Assembly (NCBI GenBank): GCA_934454655.1
Contig: CAKSFK010000022.1
Location: 1 to 28,482 of the forward strand
Length of the DNA: 28,482 nucleotides
DNA from: an uncultured Eubacteriales bacterium
Lineage (GTDB): Bacteria; Bacillota; Clostridia; Oscillospirales; Acutalibacteraceae
Direction: 5' to 3'
Shown here: in pieces, positions 22,553-28,482 of the stretch
How the letters are laid out: every line of letters begins with the position of its first letter
Position numbering within the stretch: the first letter of the stretch is position 1
The notes under the pieces: generated by a model
Database searches by the model: none
Told to the model about the DNA's origin: nothing
The model's input: only the letters and a program-made list of their open reading frames with translations
Position numbers and translations under genes: made by a program

Positions 22553-22995
22553 ACAGCCGTTTTATGCTTGAAGCAATTAAAGAGGCAGGAAAAGCATATT
22601 TAAGGGGCGAAGTACCCGTCGGCGCGGTGATTGTGAGAAACGGTGAAATAATCGCCGCGGACGGCAACCGCCGCGAGGAAAAACAGAACGCGCTTTCCCA
22701 CGCCGAAACAGAGGTTATAGACGCCGCTTGCCGAAGGCTGGGCAGGTGGCGTCTTGACGATTGTGAGCTCTACGTTACGCTCGAACCCTGTTGTATGTGC
22801 GCGGGGGCAATAATCAATTCAAGAATTAAAACCTTGGTTTTCGGCGCTTATGACCGCAGGGCGGGCTGTATTGACAGTGTGGTCAATTTGTGTTCTTATC
22901 CCTTAGGCAGCCGTCCCGAGATTTTCGGCGGCATAAAAGAAGAGGAATGTGCCGAATTACTGAAGAAATTTTTTGCCGAAAAACGCTCCCTGTAA
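22549..22995 (+). CDS. tadA: tRNA-specific adenosine deaminase TadA
   Basis: Zinc enzyme that converts A34 to inosine in tRNA-Arg (ACG), needed to read CGN codons. It has 148 residues with the cytidine/adenosine deaminase site: HAE at 51-53 (zinc ligand His51, proton shuttle Glu53) and PCCMCAGAI with Cys81 and Cys84. VPVGAVIV at the start and AYDRRAGCIDSVVNL near the end separate TadA from guanine and cytosine deaminases. The start overlaps the upstream membrane gene. In many Clostridia an SRP RNA gene and dnaX follow tadA; here a convergent flippase gene follows instead, and 22996-23072 shows no clear terminator. Confidence 0.95.
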   Translation: MNSRFMLEAIKEAGKAYLRGEVPVGAVIVRNGEIIAADGNRREEKQNALSHAETEVIDAACRRLGRWRLDDCELYVTLEPCCMCAGAIINSRIKTLVFGAYDRRAGCIDSVVNLCSYPLGSRPEIFGGIKEEECAELLKKFFAEKRSL

Positions 22996-23072
22996 GACAA
23001 TGGAAAAATACCTTTGTGTACCGGTGTACATAAAAGATAAAAATAATCGGCTCACAGCAAATTTTGGCTTTT

Positions 23073-24599
23073 TTACCGTTTTATAAAGTTCCTTATTTCG
23101 TCCGGATTTACAATTTTAAAAGCTAAAAGACCCAATACATAAAGAATTACCGAAAAGACGCATATAAGTATTATGTAAACTAAGTTACTGATGCTGCTTA
23201 ATCCTGAAAACACCCTATCCATAAGGGTTACAACGCTGAAAGACAGCAATGTGGGAATAACAAGTTCACGTATTATGTAAAGCTTAGCACCGCTTACCTT
23301 AAGCAATCTGCCAACGTTTAAAAGGCAGGTAAGCACATTTGAAAAGTACATTATCAGTATAAATCCCTTAAGCCCCGAAATCGGCAGTAAAATTAAAATA
23401 AGTATAATTCTTATAACCGAGTCGGACACGGCGGTCTTAAAGCTGAAGGACTGCTGGTCAAGCCCTTTTAAAATTCCGTCGGATATGCTGTCAAGATACA
23501 TCAGCGGAACAATGGGTGAAAGCGCGCGCAAAAGCTTGCCTACGTCCTCACTGCCGTAAATAAGCATACCTATTTCCCTGCCGGCAACAAAAAACAGCGC
23601 GGCAAATATAAAGGATAAGACCGCCGTCATTTTAAGTATATTGCGGGTTGCGGCTTTAACAAGGTTTTTTCTGCCCCGCGCCGCCGCCTCGGACATTTCG
23701 GGAATAAGCAGGGTTGAAATTGAATTAAGCAGTGTGGAGGGGAAGAACAAAATAGGCAGTGCCATTCCTTTTATCATTCCGAACTGCGAAAGCGCGCTGT
23801 CGCCCGAAAAGGGATATTTTGCAAGGTTTTTGGGAACTAAAATATTCTCCCCTGTTCTGAGCGCCGTGTTAAGGTATCTGCCGGAGGTTATGGGAACTGA
23901 AATGTGCAGTATGCGGCGCACCACGCCGTAAGGCGGGATTTTTCTGCCGCAAAGACCGCCGAGCCGTGACTTATCCGCCCACCAGATGGCAAACAGCATT
24001 AAAAACGAGCATATTTCCGCCGCACAGTCGCCGAAAAGCACGGCACCGCAGGTAAAGGAAAGCCCTTTTGAATAAAATTTTTTTACCAGCAATACCACAA
24101 TCAGTATCCGTACCGCCTGTTCAAACAGCTGTGAAACCGCGTTGGGCGTTATCTTTCTGCGGGCTATAAAATAACCCCTTAAACAGGAGGATATCCCCAT
24201 AAACGGCAGTGACAGCGGCAGTATTTTAAGCGCGGGAACGGCGCGCATATCCCCTAAAAACCGTGAAGCAATAAATTCCGCGCCGAAAAACAGTATAACA
24301 ACGGTTGCGGCGGCAATTATCAGCGTAAGCTCGACGGCGCGCCGCAGAATTTTAAGTGTTCCGTTCTTTGAACCAAGCGCCAGTTCCTCGGCAACAAGGC
24401 GCGTTACGGCGGTGCAAATACCGCTTGTGGCAAAGGTTGCGGCAAGTATGTAAACGCTGAATACAAGCTGATAAAGACCGATACCCTCGGAACCTATAAG
24501 CTTTGCCAGCCAAACTTTAAAAATAATTCCCACAAAGCGCAGAATTAAGGACGATACCGTAAGAATCAGCGCATTTTTAATAAATACAGTTTTTTTCAA
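23073..24599 (-). CDS. SpoVB/MurJ-like polysaccharide flippase
   Basis: A 508-residue membrane protein with about 14 membrane segments, of the MATE/MOP flippase superfamily. The N-terminus (NALILTVSSLILRFVGIIFKVWLAKLIGSEGIGLYQLVFSVY in pattern) and GICTAVTRLVAEE are typical of the stage V sporulation protein B branch, which moves lipid-linked precursors for spore cortex; the exact substrate cannot be read from sequence. The start is TTG at 24599, with GGAGTG 9 bases upstream; the nearest ATG upstream runs straight into a stop. It diverges from rarA and converges on tadA, and is the only gene right of dnaA that runs against the replication fork. Confidence 0.88.
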   Translation of the reverse strand: MKKTVFIKNALILTVSSLILRFVGIIFKVWLAKLIGSEGIGLYQLVFSVYILAATFATSGICTAVTRLVAEELALGSKNGTLKILRRAVELTLIIAAATVVILFFGAEFIASRFLGDMRAVPALKILPLSLPFMGISSCLRGYFIARRKITPNAVSQLFEQAVRILIVVLLVKKFYSKGLSFTCGAVLFGDCAAEICSFLMLFAIWWADKSRLGGLCGRKIPPYGVVRRILHISVPITSGRYLNTALRTGENILVPKNLAKYPFSGDSALSQFGMIKGMALPILFFPSTLLNSISTLLIPEMSEAAARGRKNLVKAATRNILKMTAVLSFIFAALFFVAGREIGMLIYGSEDVGKLLRALSPIVPLMYLDSISDGILKGLDQQSFSFKTAVSDSVIRIILILILLPISGLKGFILIMYFSNVLTCLLNVGRLLKVSGAKLYIIRELVIPTLLSFSVVTLMDRVFSGLSSISNLVYIILICVFSVILYVLGLLAFKIVNPDEIRNFIKR

Positions 24600-24672
24600 T
24601 GCTTTTCACTCCATATAATAATTGTATGTGAAGTAAACGCTGAAAATGTTATTATTAAGGCAGGTTAATACG

Positions 24673-25932
24673 ATGAATATACCGTTAGCGGACAGATTAA
24701 GACCGAAAACCGTTGAAGAAGTGGCGGGACAAAAACAACTTTTAGCGCCGGGCAGGGTGTTAAGGCGGATCATTGACTCGAAAAATATTCCCAACCTTAT
24801 ATTTTACGGACCATCGGGCGTGGGGAAAACCACGGTTGCCAATATAATTGCCGCCTCAAGCGGTAAAAAGCTTTGTTACCTTAACGCAACCACCGCCTCC
24901 ACCGGCGATATTAAGGAGATTATAAACTCAATAGGCACAATAGAAGCTCAGGGCGGTATTTTGCTGTATCTTGACGAAATTCAGTATTTCAACAAAAAGC
25001 AGCAACAAATTTTACTGTCCTACATAGAAAACGGGGATATAACCCTTATTGCGGCAACGACCGAAAACCCCTATTTTTATGTTTACAACGCAATTCTAAG
25101 CCGTTCAACGGTGTTTGAGTTCAAAGCCCTTTCCGCCGATGACGTTAAAGAGGTTTTAGAGCGTGCGATACGCATTTTAAGCGAGGAAAAGGGAAAAAAT
25201 ATTACTATTTCGGAAGCCGACGCAGCGAAAATTTCCCGTGCGTCGGCAGGCGACGTTCGCAGAGCGCTCAATATGCTGGAGCTTTGCGTGCTTACAAGCG
25301 AAACCGAAGAAAAAATTGACATAACAGGCGATACCGTGGAGCAGATTGCCGCCTCTGGCGCTGTGCGTTACGACCGTGACGGCGACGAGCATTACGATAT
25401 TATTTCGGCATATCAAAAGTCTATGCGCGGTTCCGACCCCGACGCCGCTGTTTTCTATCTGGGCAGACTTTTAGCCGCGGGCGATCTGCCCGGCGCCTGC
25501 AGGCGGCTTATGGTGTGCGCGTGCGAGGATGTGGGACTTGCATACCCTCAAATTATTCCGATTGTACGGGCGGCGGTGGATATTGCCGAAAAGGTGGGTC
25601 TGCCCGAGGCGCGACTGCCCCTTGCCGACGCGGTTATTTTGGTCGCGATGTCCCCTAAATCAAATTCGGGACACAACGCCATTGTCGCGGCGATGGACGA
25701 TATTAACAAGGGCATAGGCGGCGCTGTTCCCAGACACCTGCAAAACAAGCATTACGACGGCGAAGAGGCAGAGCAAAAGGGACAAAACTACAAATATCCG
25801 CACGATTACGGCAATCATTATGTTAAACAGCAGTACTTGCCGGACCGGATTAAGAATAAACATTACTATGAGTTCGGCGACAACAAGACCGAGCAGAAGT
25901 ACCGCGAGTACTGGGAAAAGATTAAAAAATGA
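24673..25932 (+). CDS. rarA: Replication-associated recombination protein A (RarA/MgsA)
   Basis: AAA+ ATPase related to clamp loaders that acts at stalled replication forks. The chosen ATG at 24673 gives 419 residues beginning MNIPLADRLRPKTVEEVAGQ; an upstream ATG at 24646 adds residues that do not belong to the family. Walker A GPSGVGKTT is at 46-54, Walker B LLYLDEIQYFN, and the sensor region is AATTENPYF. The C-terminal tetramerisation part has KSMRGSDPDAAVFYLGRLLAAGD and SPKSNSGHNAI. All motifs are intact. It overlaps the next gene by 4 bases. Confidence 0.95.
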   Translation: MNIPLADRLRPKTVEEVAGQKQLLAPGRVLRRIIDSKNIPNLIFYGPSGVGKTTVANIIAASSGKKLCYLNATTASTGDIKEIINSIGTIEAQGGILLYLDEIQYFNKKQQQILLSYIENGDITLIAATTENPYFYVYNAILSRSTVFEFKALSADDVKEVLERAIRILSEEKGKNITISEADAAKISRASAGDVRRALNMLELCVLTSETEEKIDITGDTVEQIAASGAVRYDRDGDEHYDIISAYQKSMRGSDPDAAVFYLGRLLAAGDLPGACRRLMVCACEDVGLAYPQIIPIVRAAVDIAEKVGLPEARLPLADAVILVAMSPKSNSGHNAIVAAMDDINKGIGGAVPRHLQNKHYDGEEAEQKGQNYKYPHDYGNHYVKQQYLPDRIKNKHYYEFGDNKTEQKYREYWEKIKK

Positions 25933-26381
25933 AAGGGGAATACCGTGTGACGGAAAATCTGCTGCCGAGAAGGACAAAAAGACTGTGGCAGTTAAGGCTT
26001 TGCCTAGCGGGCGTAATACCGATTGCCGTTTTTTCGGCGCTTACTGCGGTTTCCGTTTTGTTTTTGCTCGGAAGCGTGCTTGCCTTCGCCGCACTGGCGG
26101 CGTTGGTGATTTGGTATATTCCGGCATATTTTAGAAGCTATGATATCTCGTTTCCGAACGGCGCGGTGGTAATAAAGCGCGGGGTTATAATAAAGACCTG
26201 CCACATAATGCCCTTTTCACGCCTTATTTATGTTCAAAGCTTTTCAACACCTCTTGCAAAGGCTATGGGTCTTGCCGCGGTAAGGCTTAAGGCGGCGCGC
26301 GGCAGCGTTACCGTGCCTGAGCTTAAATACGGCGACGTTGAACTGTTTATATCTTCCGTTACAAAGGAGAACGAAAAATGA
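25929..26381 (+). CDS. Bacterial PH-domain membrane protein, YdbS type
   Basis: A 150-residue protein with a hydrophobic hairpin of two membrane segments (about 24-65) followed by one bacterial pleckstrin-homology-like domain (about 68-145: YDISFPNGAVVIKRGVIIK, then PFSRLIYVQSFSTPLAKAMGL). This is the layout of B. subtilis YdbS. The ATG at 25929 overlaps the rarA stop. A GTG at 25947 has a better-placed site (AAGGGG, 25933-25938) and may be the real start. It is coupled by a 4-base overlap to a larger relative downstream; in Bacillus the YdbS-YdbT pair has been linked to resistance to membrane-active peptides. Confidence 0.85.
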   Translation: MKGEYRVTENLLPRRTKRLWQLRLCLAGVIPIAVFSALTAVSVLFLLGSVLAFAALAALVIWYIPAYFRSYDISFPNGAVVIKRGVIIKTCHIMPFSRLIYVQSFSTPLAKAMGLAAVRLKAARGSVTVPELKYGDVELFISSVTKENEK

Positions 26382-27808
26382 AGCAGGAGTTCCGCACCCA
26401 TCCGCTTATGATAATATCCCTGATGAAGCGATTTTTGTTTGTGCTTGTTCTGCCTGTTGTAAAGGGAATTGTTCAGTATATTATCTTTCGCAGGGTCACG
26501 GGCTTTTTAACCCTTGAAATAATGGGGTTTGCGGCAATTGCCGCCGCCGCGTTTTTAAGGTGCCGCGCCTATCGGTTTGTCTGCGGCAGTAAGACCGTAA
26601 CTGTTTATATGGGAGTTTTGTTTAAAAAATGCTCAGTAATACCGGTTTCAAAGCTCTCTTCGGTTCAAACGGTGCAAAATCCGCTTGACGCTGTTTTCGG
26701 TGCGGTGACCTACCGTGTAAACACCGAGGCGGGGAAAAAGGGAAAGACGGACTTTGAGTTTAAACTGAGCCTTAAGGACAGCAAAAAGGTCTCCGAACTG
26801 CTTTACGGCAAAAGCGAGTACACCGCCGTTAAGTTTTCGGCGGTAAAGGTTGCGGTTATGGCGGCAACCTCTTCGTCAGCGGTAACGGGTATGATTATCG
26901 GCGTTCCCATTATTAACAAAACGGGCAAACTGCTCGGTTTGGCGCTTGACAGTATTTTACTTAACGAGATAAATACGGTTTCCGAAAGGATTAAATTTTA
27001 TTTTCCGCCGATAGTGAGCGCCGTTACGCTTATTTTTCTTTTAAGCTATGCGGTAAGCTTTGTTTATTCATTCCTTAAGTATGTTAATTTTAAGCTTTTT
27101 CTTGAAAAAGAAAAGCTGGAAGTGCGCTCGGGATTTTTTGTACGGAGCAGAACGGCGTTTAAAAAAGCGTCGGTCAATGACGTTATAATAGACCAAACGC
27201 CGCTTATGAGGGTGTTCAGACGGTATGCTATGAAGGTGAGCGTCGGCGGTTACGGCAACTCAAAAAGCGAAACGGCAGTTATGGTGCCGTCCGAGCGGAA
27301 AGGCAATATAAAGCGGCAGTTTCAGGCGTATTTCCCTTTTTTGGTGCCGGACGGCAAGCTGCTGCACGCCAAGCGTGACAGGAACACCCGCTCTCGTTAT
27401 TTGTTCTTTCCGAGGATCTACTTTGCGGTGCTTACGGCGATTTCGGTGGCTCTTGGAATTATTTTTCCCAAGTTTGCAAGGCTTGTGTTGTTTTTGTTTT
27501 TGGTTGCGGCGTCGGTGATACTTTATTATTCATATCTCGGCATATTTGAATATAAGTTCGGCAAAATAAGAATGGGAAACAATATTTACGCACAGGGAAT
27601 AAAGGGCTTTAATACCGCCGAGTTCTATTGTCCCAAAGAAAATATAGGTGAAATAAAAATTATAAGAACCGTGCCGGACAGAAAGCACGGCACATGCAAC
27701 GTGACATTAAACGTCCGTTCCGAGAGCGCCGACAGCATCACGGTGCATCATCTTAACACGGACGAGGTTTTAAAAACAATTTCGGAAGTTTACAATATTG
27801 ATGTATAA
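26378..27808 (+). CDS. Bacterial PH-domain membrane protein, YdbT type
   Basis: A 476-residue partner of the preceding gene. It has repeated units of a two-helix membrane hairpin followed by a PH-like domain: membrane segments at about 15-65, 170-240 and 345-390; PH-like repeats recognisable by VYMGVLFKKCSVIPVSKLSSVQTVQNPLDAVFG, LEVRSGFFVRSRTAFKKASVNDVIIDQTPLMRVFRRY (in pattern), and MGNNIYAQGIKGFNTAEFYCPKENIGEIKI. This triple layout matches YdbT. The ribosome binding site GGAG lies inside the end of the YdbS-like gene. Role: probably a cell-envelope protein; ligand unknown. Confidence 0.85.
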   Translation: MKQEFRTHPLMIISLMKRFLFVLVLPVVKGIVQYIIFRRVTGFLTLEIMGFAAIAAAAFLRCRAYRFVCGSKTVTVYMGVLFKKCSVIPVSKLSSVQTVQNPLDAVFGAVTYRVNTEAGKKGKTDFEFKLSLKDSKKVSELLYGKSEYTAVKFSAVKVAVMAATSSSAVTGMIIGVPIINKTGKLLGLALDSILLNEINTVSERIKFYFPPIVSAVTLIFLLSYAVSFVYSFLKYVNFKLFLEKEKLEVRSGFFVRSRTAFKKASVNDVIIDQTPLMRVFRRYAMKVSVGGYGNSKSETAVMVPSERKGNIKRQFQAYFPFLVPDGKLLHAKRDRNTRSRYLFFPRIYFAVLTAISVALGIIFPKFARLVLFLFLVAASVILYYSYLGIFEYKFGKIRMGNNIYAQGIKGFNTAEFYCPKENIGEIKIIRTVPDRKHGTCNVTLNVRSESADSITVHHLNTDEVLKTISEVYNIDV

Positions 27809-27842
27809 CACAGCCGCAAAGTGAAACACTAAATAAAAACAA

Positions 27843-27858
27843 TGTTTCACGTGAAACA
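27843..27858. promoter_or_regulatory. parS centromere site, perfect
   Basis: TGTTTCACGTGAAACA is an exact 16-bp palindrome identical to the Bacillus parS consensus bound by ParB/Spo0J. It lies in the 65-base gap before the spoVAE-like gene, about 14 kb right of the origin. A half-site GTGAAACA occurs 14 bases upstream (27821-27828). The parA and parB genes are not in the window. Confidence 0.95.
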
Positions 27859-27873
27859 TAACGGAGTGATTGT

Positions 27874-28242
27874 ATGGATGTTTTTCTGCGGTGTCTTGCG
27901 GCTTTCTTTGTCGGCGGTCTTATCTGCCTTATCGGTCAGATACTTATTGACTACACAAAGCTTACCCCGGCAAGAATACTGGTTTCATATGTTGTTTCCG
28001 GCGTATTCTTAACCGGTATAGGCGTGTACGAACCGATTGTTGATTTTGCGGGTGCGGGAGCAACCGTTCCGCTTACGGGGTTTGGGTACAGCCTTGCTAT
28101 GGGCGTTAAGGAAGGAATTGAAAAATACGGAGTTATGGGCATTTTGTCGGGCGGGCTTACCGCAACCGCCGCAGGGATTGCCGCTTCGGTATTTTTCGGG
28201 CTTGTTATGGCACTTATATTTAAACCGGGAGATAAGAGCTAA
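27874..28242 (+). CDS. spoVAE: Stage V sporulation protein AE (SpoVAEb type)
   Basis: A 122-residue membrane protein with about four membrane segments. FFVGGLICLIGQILIDYTKLTPARILV, DFAGAGATVPLTGFGY and GGLTATAAGIAASVFFG match the SpoVAC/SpoVAEb family, part of the inner-membrane channel that loads dipicolinic acid into spores and releases it at germination. The wording LTPARILV and the ending ALIFKP favour AEb over AC. The start has GGAGTG 5 bases upstream. It is not accompanied by spoVAC or spoVAD on the left, and only noncoding sequence follows to the window end. I found no convincing sigma-G promoter. Confidence 0.9.
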   Translation: MDVFLRCLAAFFVGGLICLIGQILIDYTKLTPARILVSYVVSGVFLTGIGVYEPIVDFAGAGATVPLTGFGYSLAMGVKEGIEKYGVMGILSGGLTATAAGIAASVFFGLVMALIFKPGDKS

Positions 28243-28252
28243 TTCATGCCTG

Positions 28253-28463
28253 CTGAACAATTCAAGAGTACCTTAACCAAGCATGTTGGTGTAAACTTTT
28301 GAATTGTTCAGGTGCAAGGTTTTTGCGCAATTTTGCGAAAAAACCTTGCACTTTAAAAAGAATCACATTTTGATTCTTTTTAAAATCAGGCGACAATCAA
28401 TGGATACTGACGGTCAAAACAAAGGTTTTGACCCATAAAATCGAGATTTTAACTCGATTTTAT
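28253..28463. repeat. Array of five consecutive perfect hairpins
   Basis: No gene is visible from 28243 to the end. Five inverted repeats of unrelated sequence follow each other: 28253-28265 with 28299-28311 (13 bp, with an inner ACCAA/TTGGT stem); 28312-28324 with 28339-28351 (13 bp, inner CGCAA/TTGCG); 28352-28365 with 28371-28384 (14 bp); 28412-28420 with 28425-28433 (9 bp); 28435-28445 with 28453-28463 (11 bp). The third could act as a bidirectional terminator after spoVAE. The rest may be a structured RNA or a repeat element; I cannot tell which. Confidence 0.75.
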
Positions 28464-28482
28464 ATAATTGCATTTGCTAATG

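Noticed and set aside
22996..23072. Possible SRP RNA or terminator between tadA and the flippase gene
   Set aside because: Only 77 bases, no conserved SRP domain IV sequence and no strong stem followed by a T-run.
27803..27835. Sigma-G promoter for spoVAE (GTATA and CACTAAA)
   Set aside because: Spacing is 19 bases and the -10 matches only about four of seven positions; not convincing.

Overview
The window is the replication-origin neighbourhood of a low-to-moderate-GC, spore-forming Clostridia chromosome, probably Oscillospirales/Ruminococcaceae-like. That placement is an inference from protein character, from the dnaA-dnaN-yaaA-recF-remB-gyrB-gyrA order, from sporulation proteins of the SpoVB and SpoVAE types, and from a palindromic intergenic element that resembles ones I recall from that group. 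The probable origin lies between dnaA and dnaN (about 13.33-13.54 kb), with two DnaA boxes. A perfect 16-bp parS site lies about 14 kb to its right.

Left part (1-1.7 kb): a hidden 53-residue cysteine-rich protein (minus) and a small XRE-type regulator (plus) diverge from a 17+17 bp perfect inverted repeat that overlaps a strong promoter. A bidirectional terminator separates the regulator from gapA (minus), which has its own good promoter. A 187-residue protein of unknown function (plus) converges on phoR.

2.4-8.9 kb: a complete phosphate regulon operon read right to left, pstS-pstC-pstA-pstB-phoU-phoB-phoR. PhoB/PhoP-box-like repeats overlap the -35 region of pstS. The PstS protein shows its two family halves in swapped order compared with the classical family.

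9.0-10.4 kb: rplJ-rplL (plus) with a consensus promoter and an L10-type leader that ends in an attenuator. It is detached from rplKA and rpoBC and points towards the origin. A palindromic intergenic element supplies terminators on both strands.

10.36-11.8 kb: an accessory island on the minus strand lies just downstream of the tRNA-His 3' end. It holds a barstar-family inhibitor followed by three tandem paralogues of about 86-90 residues. Their N- and C-terminal parts are nearly invariant while a central segment varies. No toxin is visible. The island ends at a hairpin shaped like a tRNA acceptor/T-arm minihelix, and a covarying relative of that hairpin sits at the end of remB.

11.9-20.7 kb: the dnaA to gyrA replication cluster, with the normal Firmicutes order. 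20.8-28.2 kb: a CPBP membrane protease, a membrane protein of unknown function, tadA, a SpoVB-type flippase (minus), rarA, a pair of bacterial-PH-domain membrane proteins (YdbS/YdbT type), parS and a lone spoVAE-type gene. The last 240 bases hold five consecutive perfect hairpins and no gene.
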